Shown here piece by piece: positions 1 to 6,788 of a stretch of DNA of 6,964 nt. Where the stretch lies: NCBI GenBank assembly GCA_035450685.1, contig DAOTNF010000033.1, forward strand, positions 1-6,964, read 5' to 3'. The first letter of the stretch is position 1, and every line of letters begins with the position of its first letter. This stretch comes from Syntrophosphaera sp035450685 (GTDB lineage: Bacteria > Cloacimonadota > Cloacimonadia > Cloacimonadales > Cloacimonadaceae). The notes beneath the pieces were generated by a model that was not told the origin of the DNA, searched no databases, and worked only from the letters and a program-made list of their open reading frames with translations. The position numbers and the translations under genes are program-made.

Positions 1-53
1 CCCGCGACCCTCAGCTTGGGAAGCTAATGCTCTACCAACTGAGCTATGCCCGC
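1..53 (-). tRNA. tRNA-Gly (anticodon CCC), 3' part missing
   Basis: Read on the minus strand from base 53, the sequence gives an acceptor 5' arm GCGGGCA, a D arm with GCTC/GAGC closing the loop AGTTGGTA, and an anticodon stem TTAGC/GCTGA (one T-G wobble) around the 7-base loop TTCCCAA. The anticodon is therefore CCC, which reads the glycine codon GGG. After a 5-base variable region the 5' T-stem strand GCGGG reaches base 1, so the T loop, the 3' half of the acceptor stem and any CCA lie outside the window. The arms visible pair well, so this looks like a functional gene cut by the window edge. It is divergent from the protein genes to its right. The anticodon assignment is direct; the T-loop could not be checked. 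Confidence 0.93.
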
Positions 54-66
54 TCGCGTGAGAGTC

Positions 67-94
67 ATAAAAGAGGGGCGCGGCAGATTGTCAA
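67..94 (-). promoter_or_regulatory. Probable promoter of the tRNA-Gly gene
   Basis: On the minus strand a perfect TTGACA (bases 94 to 89) is followed after 16 bases by TTTTAT (72 to 67), four of six matches to TATAAT. The predicted start of transcription is about base 60, a few bases before the tRNA 5' end at 53, which is normal for a tRNA gene. The -35 box and the position are convincing; the -10 box is only moderate. Confidence 0.55.
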
Positions 95-189
95 GACGGA
101 TTTTTGCCTCGAGGTGGGTTAACACGGGCGCGGGGACATTAGTGAGTCTTTGCTTGACAGCAGAGAGGATTTCTGAAAAAAGGGCGGCT

Positions 190-690
190 ATGAAGAAATC
201 CCGGCTCCTCACCTGCGAACTCAAGCGACACCGGCAGATCACGCCGTCGCTGTGCTCGGTGTGCCCGCGCATCCAGAGGTGCCGTGCCTTCCGCATCTGG
301 TATCGCCAGAACAGCCGGGAGTACTTGGATTTCGTAACGGAGATATGCAGAAAATTTCCTGATAAATACTCAATGGAGGTATCCTTCATGGCCGAGAAGC
401 AAACATTTGTCCAGATCGTGGACATGGCCACCGGAAAGATCGACCGGATAGTAAACCTGTCCGAAATCGCGGCGATGACAGCCGAGGAAAAACTCGCGCT
501 GTCGCGCAACAAAAACCTGTTCATCGTCACCCACCGCCTGGAGCCTATCGTGAAGGTGGAACTGAAGAGGTCGGTGATCAGCGAACCGCTGCAATTTGCC
601 CCGCAGGAAGAAAAGGCTCCGGAGCCCAGCGAAGAAGTGACTAAGGAGCCTGTGGAAGCGCCCAAGCCCAGGGGCCGCAGGAAGAGCTGA
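190..690 (+). CDS. Small Cys-cluster protein of unknown function, 166 aa
   Basis: I do not recognise this family. From the ATG at 190 the protein has an N-terminal Cys cluster (C9, C22, C25, C31, and C53 further on), which could bind zinc or another metal. A middle part (about residues 67-135) looks like a small mixed alpha/beta domain, and the C-terminal tail of about 30 residues is rich in Pro, Glu and Lys and ends in a basic RGRRKS. There is no signal peptide or membrane segment. The start is uncertain. The frame is open back to 46, but that stretch overlaps the tRNA and its promoter and has weak G/C bias at third positions, while codons from 190 on are strongly G/C-ending like the neighbouring genes. 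A second in-frame ATG at 388 has a much better ribosome binding site than the one at 190, and would give a 100-aa protein without the Cys cluster. It lies upstream of another small Cys protein and ileS on the same strand, so it may be part of the same unit. Confidence 0.7.
   Translation: MKKSRLLTCELKRHRQITPSLCSVCPRIQRCRAFRIWYRQNSREYLDFVTEICRKFPDKYSMEVSFMAEKQTFVQIVDMATGKIDRIVNLSEIAAMTAEEKLALSRNKNLFIVTHRLEPIVKVELKRSVISEPLQFAPQEEKAPEPSEEVTKEPVEAPKPRGRRKS
375..390 (+). promoter_or_regulatory. Strong ribosome binding site before an in-frame internal ATG
   Basis: GGAGG at 375-379 is followed by an 8-base spacer and ATG at 388-390, in frame with the upstream ORF. This is a near-ideal initiation site, stronger than the poor AGGGCGG stretch before the ATG at 190. 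Either the true gene starts here, or both starts are used and give long and short forms. Confidence 0.55.
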
Positions 691-724
691 AGCCCGGCGG
701 GCTAAGTGCCGCGGAAAAAATCCT

Positions 725-752
725 TTTACAGAAATGCGCTGTTCAAAATAAT
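725..752 (+). promoter_or_regulatory. Possible sigma-70-type promoter for the 830-1198 gene
   Basis: TTTACA (725-730, five of six matches to TTGACA), a 16-base spacer and AATAAT (747-752, five of six matches to TATAAT) lie in the 139-base gap between two genes. This would give a leader of about 70 bases before the ATG at 830. It suggests that the second small gene, ileS and the membrane-protein gene can be transcribed separately from the first gene. Confidence 0.4.
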
Positions 753-829
753 GGTTCGCTGAGAAGTTTTCATGAGCGGAGAAGCCGGTTCTGCCGCCCG
801 TGCGCCGGCGAATCCCAAAGGAGAAGACA

Positions 830-1198
830 ATGTTTACTTTGGACGAAAAGCATTTGGACAAAGCGAAGGAGTTCGCCGCAAAGCACCGTCGCAAAAAAAG
901 CTGTGACGATTGCTACGACCGCGGCTGGATCGGCACCACCGACCAGAATCTGCTGGTGCTCTGCACGCGCTGCGTTGACCTGGAAGCCGCCCTGGCCGAC
1001 TGGAAGGCCTATGTGAGCGAACATGAGGAGCTTAAGGAGCACTTCGCCGAACTCTTTGAAGAAAAGAAAGTGGAAGAGGCCGAAGAAAGCAAGCAAGCCG
1101 CTCCTGTGGTGCAAAAACACAGGAAAGAAAACGTGCAGGCAAGAAACACTTTTGTGCCCGGCCAGAAGCGCATGGGGCATTCCAAAAAGATCGGCTGA
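830..1198 (+). CDS. Small four-cysteine zinc-finger-like protein, 122 aa
   Basis: I do not recognise a named family. The start at 830 is chosen because AAAGGAG (817-823) sits 6 bases upstream; the frame opens earlier, at 800, without such a site. The protein has a basic N-terminal helix with KHRRKK, then two Cys pairs, C25-x2-C28 and C45-x2-C48, separated by 16 residues that include the segment YDRGWIGTTD. This spacing and the Gly-Trp turn recall the Cys-rich zinc-binding repeats of DnaJ-type proteins, so a single zinc site is likely. Residues about 50-90 are highly charged and helical, probably a short coiled coil. The last 30 residues are basic. There is no signal peptide or membrane segment, so it is probably cytoplasmic. 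It ends 44 bases before ileS and is likely cotranscribed with it. A role in RNA or protein binding is inference only. Confidence 0.85.
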   Translation: MFTLDEKHLDKAKEFAAKHRRKKSCDDCYDRGWIGTTDQNLLVLCTRCVDLEAALADWKAYVSEHEELKEHFAELFEEKKVEEAEESKQAAPVVQKHRKENVQARNTFVPGQKRMGHSKKIG

Positions 1199-1242
1199 AG
1201 CAAGAGCCTGCCGCATGAGGATAAAGGTGGAACAGAGCTAAG

Positions 1243-4200
1243 ATGTACAGACCCATAGATTTGAAAGAGAGCCCCAGGCACCTGGAAGCGCGGGTGCGCA
1301 CCTATTGGAAGGAGCATGACCTGGCCCGCAAGAGCGAAGAGATGCACGAAGGCAAACCCAGATTCGTCTTTTATGAAGGCCCACCCACTGCCAATGGCAG
1401 ACCCGGCATCCACCACGTGATGGCCCGCACCCTCAAGGACGTGGTGTGCCGCTACAAGACCATGAACGGATTCCAGGTGAAGCGCAAAGCCGGCTGGGAC
1501 ACCCATGGCCTGCCGGTGGAGATCGAGGTGGAAAAGCAACTGGGCCTGGAAGACAAGAAAGCGATCGAGGAATACGGCATCGAAAAGTTCTGCCAGGCGT
1601 GCAAGGATTCCGTCTGGAGCTACCTGAACCTGTGGCAGGAAATGACCGAACTGATGGGCTACTGGATCGATCTGGACAATCCCTATGTGACCATGCACAA
1701 CGAATATATCGAGTCTGTGTGGCACATCCTGGACAACTTTTTCCAGCGGGGCCTGATCTACAAAGCCCACAAGATCGTGCCCTACTGCCCCAGTTGCGGC
1801 ACACCGCTCTCATCCCACGAAGTGGCGCAGGGCTATGAAGATGTAGAGGATCCCTCCGTATTCATCAGATTCAAGGCTCTGGACGAAGAGAACACCTGGT
1901 ATCTGGCCTGGACCACCACGCCCTGGACACTCATCTCCAACGTTGCCCTGGCGGTGCATCCCGATGAAAGCTATGTGAAAGTGGAGCACGAGGGGCAAAA
2001 CCTGATATTGGCGAAAGCCCGTCTGGAGGTTCTGGAAGGCGACTACACCATTTTGGCGGAGTTTCCCGGCCGCAGCCTGGAACGCCGTCCCTATCAGCCT
2101 CTTTTTACCTTTGTGCCTGCCGAAAAGCCCGCCTGGTTTGTGGGCCTGGCAGACTACGTGAGCATGGAGGACGGCACCGGCATCGTGCACACCGCTCCGG
2201 CTTTTGGCCAGGACGACTACAACCTGGGCCTCAAATATGACCTGCCCTTCATCCAGCCGGTGGACGGAGATGGCAAATTTACCGCGGAGGTCACGCTCTG
2301 GGCAGGCGTCTTCGTGAAAACCGCGGACAAGGATATCATCCGCCACCTGAAAGAGGACGGCAGCCTCTTCCGCCGCGCGCAGATCAAACACAGCTATCCC
2401 CACTGCTGGCGCTGCCACAGCATGCTGATCTATTACGCCCGGGAAAGCTGGTATATCCGCACCACCCAGTTCCGTGAGCAACTTCTTGCCAACAACGCCA
2501 AAATCGACTGGTATCCCGCCTTCGTGGGTGCAAAGCGCTTTGGCGAATGGCTGGAAAACAACGTGGACTGGGCTCTTTCCCGCGACCGCTTTTGGGGAAC
2601 CCCCCTCAATATCTGGATCTGCGAAAGCTGCGGGGAAAAACGCTCCGTGGGCTCGATTGCCGACCTCATCAAGCACGGAAGGATGCGGGACGGCTCTCCG
2701 GTGCCCGACGACATTGAATTACACAGGCCATATATAGATGAAGTGCTGCTCACCTGCGACAAATGCCAGGGCGAGATGCGCCGCACCAGCGAAGTCATCG
2801 ACTGCTGGTTCGACAGCGGCTCCATGCCCTTCGCCCAGTGGCACTATCCCTTTGAAAACAAAGACAGATTCCAGCCGGAGCTGTTCCCCGCCGATTTCAT
2901 CTCAGAAGGGATAGACCAGACCCGCGGCTGGTTCTACTCCATGCTCACCATCGCCACCCTCTACAAGGGCGAATCCAGCTACAAAAGCTGTCTGGTGAAC
3001 GACCTGATCCTGGACAAAAACGGGCAGAAGATGAGCAAATCCAAGGGCAATACCGTGGAGCCCATCGCTTTGATGCACGAATTCGGCGCGGACGCCATCC
3101 GCTGGTACCTCCTGGAGGTCAGTCCGCCCTGGGTGCCCACCCGCTTTGATGTGGACGGGGTCAAGGAGATCGTGAGCAAGTTCATCGGCACCCTCAAAAA
3201 CGTTTATTCTTTTTACGCGACCTATGCCAATATCGACAGCTTCGATGCCGGCGCCTATCCCCAGGACTGGCAGAGGGAAAGCCAGATCGACCGCTGGATA
3301 GTCTCCCGCCTGCACACCCTGACCGGACAGGTGCGGGGTTGGATGGCGGAATATGAGTTCACCAAGGTGGTGCGCGCCATTCAGGACTTTGTGATAGACG
3401 AGCTGTCCAACTGGTATGTGCGTCGCAGCCGCAGAAGGTTCTGGGCCATGGAACTCACCGCGGACAAGGTCGAGGCCTATCGCACCCTGCATCAGGTGCT
3501 GGTGGAAGTGGTCAAGCTCGCCGCCCCCTTCGCCCCCTATCTCACCGAGGAAATCTTCCTCAGCCTGGGCGCCGGGGAAAGCGTGCACCTTTGCGAATAC
3601 CCGCAGTCAGACCCGCAATGGATCGACACGAACCTGGAAGCCGAGATGCAGGTGATCATCGACTTGGTCTATCTGGGACGCGCCGCACGCAACGAATGCC
3701 AGATCAAGGTGCGCCAGCCCCTGGGCAAGATGTATGTGCCAGCCAAGTTCCAGGCCACTGCCGACGCCATGTTTGACCTCATCCAGGAGGAAGTGAATAT
3801 CCGCCAGATCAGCTATGTGGCGGAGGATGATGATTTTGTGCATTACGAGCTCAAACCGGAGTTCAAGGTTATGGGCCCCAAGTATGGCCCGAAGATGAAA
3901 GCCATCGCCGCCGAACTGGGAAAGGCCAGGGGACAGCAGGTGCTGGCGGATTTCAACGCTCGGGGCAGCCACCATCTTCCCGAGACCGGAATCGACCTGC
4001 TTCCGGAAGACGTGGCGGTGCATATCCGTCCCCGGGAGGGCTTTGTCTTTGCCAGCAAGAAAGATATGTTTGTGGCGCTGGATACCCAGCTCACGCCTGA
4101 TCTGATCAGCGAAGGCTATGCCCGCGAACTGGTGAACAAGATCCAGTTTTCCCGCAAGGAACAGGGCTTTGAGATCATGGACCGCATCCGGGTGCTGTGG

Positions 4201-4365
4201 CTGGGCGACGACGATATCCGCCAGGCCATCCGGCAGTTCGGCCAGCAAATCCTCTCCGAAACCCTCTGTGACGCCCTGGAAGAGCAGGCAGACGCCGAGG
4301 GGCTTGCCGCTTACGACATCAACGGCAAACAGGTGCACCTGAAGATCGAGAAAGCAGGAAAGTGA
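1243..4365 (+). CDS. ileS: Isoleucyl-tRNA synthetase (type 2), 1040 aa
   Basis: It charges tRNA-Ile with isoleucine using ATP in the cytoplasm. The length is normal for the class Ia enzyme, and the gene is intact. The Rossmann-fold catalytic core begins near residue 40. The HIGH-type signature is G55-I-H-H58 rather than H-x-G-H. Then comes the conserved KRKAGWDTHGLPVE segment. The editing domain (about 190-395) carries WTTTPWTL at 223-230 and HTAPAFGQDD at 316-325, so proofreading of valine should be intact. KMSKS is at 596-600. Two four-Cys zinc sites can be assembled, C182/C185 with C388/C391 and C460/C463 with C505/C508, as known for the Thermus enzyme. The anticodon-binding helical domain follows (about 680-850, with NWYVRR at 723-728), then a C-terminal domain with the SEGYARELVNKIQ segment typical of the eukaryote-like bacterial type. 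A moderate AAAGGTGG lies 12 bases before the ATG. No T-box leader fits in the 44-base gap upstream. The stop codon overlaps the start of the next gene. Confidence 0.98.
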   Translation: MYRPIDLKESPRHLEARVRTYWKEHDLARKSEEMHEGKPRFVFYEGPPTANGRPGIHHVMARTLKDVVCRYKTMNGFQVKRKAGWDTHGLPVEIEVEKQLGLEDKKAIEEYGIEKFCQACKDSVWSYLNLWQEMTELMGYWIDLDNPYVTMHNEYIESVWHILDNFFQRGLIYKAHKIVPYCPSCGTPLSSHEVAQGYEDVEDPSVFIRFKALDEENTWYLAWTTTPWTLISNVALAVHPDESYVKVEHEGQNLILAKARLEVLEGDYTILAEFPGRSLERRPYQPLFTFVPAEKPAWFVGLADYVSMEDGTGIVHTAPAFGQDDYNLGLKYDLPFIQPVDGDGKFTAEVTLWAGVFVKTADKDIIRHLKEDGSLFRRAQIKHSYPHCWRCHSMLIYYARESWYIRTTQFREQLLANNAKIDWYPAFVGAKRFGEWLENNVDWALSRDRFWGTPLNIWICESCGEKRSVGSIADLIKHGRMRDGSPVPDDIELHRPYIDEVLLTCDKCQGEMRRTSEVIDCWFDSGSMPFAQWHYPFENKDRFQPELFPADFISEGIDQTRGWFYSMLTIATLYKGESSYKSCLVNDLILDKNGQKMSKSKGNTVEPIALMHEFGADAIRWYLLEVSPPWVPTRFDVDGVKEIVSKFIGTLKNVYSFYATYANIDSFDAGAYPQDWQRESQIDRWIVSRLHTLTGQVRGWMAEYEFTKVVRAIQDFVIDELSNWYVRRSRRRFWAMELTADKVEAYRTLHQVLVEVVKLAAPFAPYLTEEIFLSLGAGESVHLCEYPQSDPQWIDTNLEAEMQVIIDLVYLGRAARNECQIKVRQPLGKMYVPAKFQATADAMFDLIQEEVNIRQISYVAEDDDFVHYELKPEFKVMGPKYGPKMKAIAAELGKARGQQVLADFNARGSHHLPETGIDLLPEDVAVHIRPREGFVFASKKDMFVALDTQLTPDLISEGYARELVNKIQFSRKEQGFEIMDRIRVLWLGDDDIRQAIRQFGQQILSETLCDALEEQADAEGLAAYDINGKQVHLKIEKAGK
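4356..4365 (+). promoter_or_regulatory. GTGA start/stop overlap coupling ileS to the next gene
   Basis: The GTG start (4362-4364) overlaps the ileS TGA (4363-4365). The only Shine-Dalgarno-like bases, AGGA at 4356-4359, lie just 2 bases before the GTG, too close for normal initiation. The zinc ribbon of the next protein needs this early start, because the first ATG is at codon 69. Translation therefore probably depends on ribosomes finishing ileS. Confidence 0.6.
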
Positions 4366-6401
4366 GCAATTTAAACCGCAGCAGGGAACCGCAACCAGTA
4401 CGCTTTTGCAGCAATTGCGGCGAGAGAATCACCAAAAAAGGCAAGTTCTGCGTCTATTGCGGGCAAAGGCTGGAGGAACAGCGCGCCGAAGTGGCCCCGC
4501 CGCCCGCCCCTGAAGTGGTCAGGGAATCCGCCCCGCTGGAGCTGGCTGACCCCACTTATAAGATAATGGATCCGGAAGACAAATTCCGGGATTACACGAT
4601 CGTCAAGCTGCTGAACAAGGATACCACAGGTATCAAGTATATTGCCCGGAAAGGGGAGAAAGAGTATCTGCTCAAGCTCTATTTCACAGGCTCCGCCGCG
4701 ACGGTCAACTACCTCCCCAACCTCAAGTGGCTCAACAATCTGGAATCCCCCCACCTCACCTGGATCGAGGAAGTCAACCAGGGAAGCACGCCGCCCTTCA
4801 TGGCGGCAAGTTACGTCCGGGGCAGCTCTCTGGCAAAGATCAAGAAAGAAAACCCCGAACGCCTTACGGAAGCTCTGGTGCTGAGCATCGCCAAGCAACT
4901 GACCAAGACCGCCAAGACGCTGCATGACAAGGGCTTTACCATCAAGGACCTGACCCTCAGCGGAATCATGCTGAAGGACGACGGCAACATCGTGATCCTC
5001 ACTTCCGGCATCAATTACACCGATGTGGACGAGCGCCAGGATGTTTTCACCATCGGGGTGCTCCTTGCCCAACTGCTTTCCGGAAACGTCCTCTATGCCA
5101 CCCTTTACGGTCCGGAGCGGCTTCTCGAACAGAAGTTTACCTACATCCCCGGCGTCAGCATGGCCTTTAACAAGGTGCTCTCCGAGTGCCTGCACCGCAA
5201 TATCCTGCAGCGTTACAACTCGCTGGATGCGCTTAAGCACGGGCTGAAGTCGCTACCCCTCGAACCCAAGGGGCCGGTCTATGCCCCCAAACCCGTCAAA
5301 CACGTTCCGGAAGACGAAAACGCCCTGGAAGTCCTGAATATCAAGACCCATGTCGAATGGTGGTTCTGGCTCTTGCTGGGTGTGATCCTTCTACTGCTGG
5401 TCTTGTTGCTGAGCACCAATTTCCTGGCCGTGATCAGCGGCAAAAAAGAGGAACCCCTTCACTTCACCAATATCTTCGCCACCGAGGACAGCACGGAGGC
5501 CGAGGCGGATCAGATTCCCCTGGAACGCAACAGATCAAACTCCGCGGATACCCTGCGTGGCGGACGCCGGACACCTGGCGCCACTCATAGGGATGATCCC
5601 CGCAAAAATATCGGTGACCGCTATTCCGACTATACGCCCGCCACTTCCTCCCCCGTCAGGCGGGGAAGCCCCATTCCGGCAAGCTTTGTCTATGTGGAGG
5701 GCGGCACCTTCGGATTCAACCGCCTCAAGGAAAACCTGAACCACAACGTTTCCCAGGTCGGATTCTACATATCCAGCATCGAGGTGACCCAGGCGGAATG
5801 GAATAAATACATGATGCCTGCCTCGGTGAACAGGATCGGCGACCGCTATCCCGTGGACAACGTGAGCTGGATGAACATCATCCGCTACTGCAACCGCCGC
5901 AGCCAGGAAGAGGGCCTGGAGCCTTGCTACAAGATTTCTGGCAGCACTGCCGACAAGGTGAGCTGCGATTTCAACGCCAACGGCTACCGCCTGCCCACAG
6001 AAGCAGAGTGGGAACTGGCCGCCAAGGGCAAAAGCCTCACCATCTACAGCGGATCGGACGATCCAGACAAAGTTGCCTGGTACCGCGACAACAGCGGCGG
6101 ACGCACCAAGGCCGGAGGCGGCAAAGCCCCCAACGATATTGGCATCTACGACATGAGCGGCAACGTTTCCGAATGGTGCTGGGACTGGTATGACGCCAAA
6201 TATCCCAGTATCCTCACCACCTTTGTCAACCCCAAAGGGCCGGACAAAGGCTCGTTCAAGGTCGTGAGGGGCGGAAACATCACCAATGGCGAGGGCGTGG
6301 GACTGCGCCTGCTCACCCGCGAAAAGGGCAATCCCGACCGTGGCTATCCCTCGGTGGGATTCCGGCTGGTGCGCAAAGGTTCGCGCTCTGACCGGGGATG
6401 A
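4362..6401 (+). CDS. Zinc ribbon / kinase-like / TM / SUMF1-domain membrane protein, 679 aa
   Basis: The domain order is clear. A zinc ribbon lies at 16-33 (C16-x2-C19, C30-x2-C33), followed by a Pro/Ala-rich linker. A protein-kinase-like fold spans about 77-310. Its beta-3 lysine is present (K105), and D196 stands where the HRD aspartate should be. However, the glycine loop is degenerate, the HRD-type motif reads I-K-D, the following Lys and Asn are T198 and G201, and DFG is T214-S-G216. It is therefore probably a pseudokinase. One transmembrane helix follows (about 333-358, very Leu-rich), then a low-complexity polar linker (360-437). The last part (438-673) is a formylglycine-generating-enzyme-like (SUMF1, C-type-lectin fold) domain, with YRLPTEAEWE at 542-551, GNVSEW at 600-605 and GFR at 666-668. 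The cysteine pair used by true formylglycine-generating enzymes is absent from the RGG...GFR segment. The predicted topology is kinase part in the cytoplasm, SUMF1 part outside. Kinase-SUMF1 fusions are known, for example chlamydial Pkn1. A receptor or scaffold role is inference. Confidence 0.93.
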   Translation: MSNLNRSREPQPVRFCSNCGERITKKGKFCVYCGQRLEEQRAEVAPPPAPEVVRESAPLELADPTYKIMDPEDKFRDYTIVKLLNKDTTGIKYIARKGEKEYLLKLYFTGSAATVNYLPNLKWLNNLESPHLTWIEEVNQGSTPPFMAASYVRGSSLAKIKKENPERLTEALVLSIAKQLTKTAKTLHDKGFTIKDLTLSGIMLKDDGNIVILTSGINYTDVDERQDVFTIGVLLAQLLSGNVLYATLYGPERLLEQKFTYIPGVSMAFNKVLSECLHRNILQRYNSLDALKHGLKSLPLEPKGPVYAPKPVKHVPEDENALEVLNIKTHVEWWFWLLLGVILLLLVLLLSTNFLAVISGKKEEPLHFTNIFATEDSTEAEADQIPLERNRSNSADTLRGGRRTPGATHRDDPRKNIGDRYSDYTPATSSPVRRGSPIPASFVYVEGGTFGFNRLKENLNHNVSQVGFYISSIEVTQAEWNKYMMPASVNRIGDRYPVDNVSWMNIIRYCNRRSQEEGLEPCYKISGSTADKVSCDFNANGYRLPTEAEWELAAKGKSLTIYSGSDDPDKVAWYRDNSGGRTKAGGGKAPNDIGIYDMSGNVSEWCWDWYDAKYPSILTTFVNPKGPDKGSFKVVRGGNITNGEGVGLRLLTREKGNPDRGYPSVGFRLVRKGSRSDRG

Positions 6402-6472
6402 TGCGCCTGATCCTGTCGATCCTGTTATCCGCGTTCTATTTCCTTTCCACTTATCGTAGCACCTATATATAA
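6398..6472 (+). CDS. Very short hydrophobic ORF overlapping the previous stop, 24 codons
   Basis: An ATG-ATG start overlaps the preceding stop codon (ATGA, 6398-6401), and the frame closes at TAA 6470-6472. The product starts MMRLILSILLSAFYF, which looks like a signal peptide or a tiny membrane peptide with nothing behind it. The upstream GGGG is a weak ribosome site. It could be a coupled small membrane peptide or the remnant of a secreted-protein gene cut off by the repeats that follow. It also contains a 9-base tandem repeat, so it may be chance. I would not rely on it. Confidence 0.2.
   Translation: MMRLILSILLSAFYFLSTYRSTYI
6409..6426. repeat. 9-base tandem duplication GATCCTGTY
   Basis: GATCCTGTC (6409-6417) is followed directly by GATCCTGTT (6418-6426), one difference in nine. 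TTATCCGCGT begins at 6425 and occurs inverted at 6841-6850. Short tandem blocks of this kind are common in intergenic repeats. Confidence 0.6.
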
Positions 6473-6517
6473 TGGGGGCCTCATTTGCATCCCGGGTTCT
6501 GGCGTGGGTCTTCCTGG

Positions 6518-6546
6518 GGTCAACCTTATAATTTATAAGGATGACC
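6518..6546. repeat. 29-base palindrome with an AT-rich centre
   Basis: The arms GGTCA-A-CCTTATAA (6518-6531) and TTATAAGG-A-TGACC (6533-6546) are reverse complements around T6532, with one A/A mismatch per 14-base arm. It could act as a protein-binding operator, a bidirectional terminator without a U tract, or part of a dispersed palindromic repeat. TATAAT occurs inside (6527-6532) but has no matching -35 box. Confidence 0.75.
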
Positions 6547-6663
6547 TAAGGATGATGGCACAGAATCCAGTCGCAGCAAAGGAGGGCGGTATGACGCATT
6601 ATGCGGATTGTAAAGGATTAACTATGCGTTTATCAAGTAATTTATGCCGGTTTTTTCGGACTG

Positions 6664-6699
6664 GGTGGTTGTTTCTAAAAGACTGGATCCCGGGTCAAG
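6664..6699 (+). repeat. 36-base direct repeat, copy 1
   Basis: It matches 6789-6824 over 36 bases with two differences (T/C at 6672 versus 6797, and C/T at 6691 versus 6816). The shared core is CTAAAAGACTGGATCC. Copy 1 runs into a long palindrome; copy 2 does not. Confidence 0.85.
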
Positions 6700-6751
6700 C
6701 CACCCCACCAAACCGCTACGCGCTTTGGCGGGGACCCCGACAGCCCGGGAT
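6687..6751. repeat. Nested palindrome able to form a long hairpin
   Basis: The outer arms ATCCCGGG (6687-6694) and CCCGGGAT (6744-6751) are exact. The inner arms CCCCACCAAA (6703-6712) and TTTGGCGGGG (6724-6733) pair with one mismatch. The tip CGC/GCG (6714-6716, 6720-6722) closes on the loop TAC. The layout resembles palindromic intergenic elements of the 'GGATCCCGGG...CCCGGGATGACA' kind found in many bacterial genomes. It could be a REP-like element or serve as a terminator. Confidence 0.75.
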
Positions 6752-6788
6752 GACACAGATAGAGTCTGTTGGGGCTTGTTTCGGGGCT

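Noticed and set aside
154..182. Plus-strand promoter with perfect TTGACA at 154-159 for the first gene
   Set aside because: No acceptable -10 box lies at 15-19 bases; the expected place reads AAAAAG. The -35 match alone is not enough.
46..189. N-terminal extension of the first gene to the ATG at 46
   Set aside because: It would overlap the tRNA and its promoter, has no ribosome site, and its third-position G/C bias is clearly weaker than that of the codons after 190.
691..703. Hairpin AGCCCGGCGGGCT directly after the first gene as a terminator
   Set aside because: The stem is only 5 bp with a 3-base loop, and no T run follows.
1199..1242. T-box leader or other riboswitch before ileS
   Set aside because: Only 44 bases separate the genes, too short for a T-box, and no such motif is visible.
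1810..2676. Long antisense open frame inside ileS (and similar antisense frames elsewhere)
   Set aside because: It lies opposite a fully conserved gene, has no ribosome site or recognisable domain, and is explained by the G/C-rich codon bias of the sense strand.
6241..6401. Variable region of a diversity-generating retroelement at the end of the SUMF1 domain
   Set aside because: The codons are not enriched for AAC/AAT at variable positions, and no template repeat or reverse transcriptase follows in the window.
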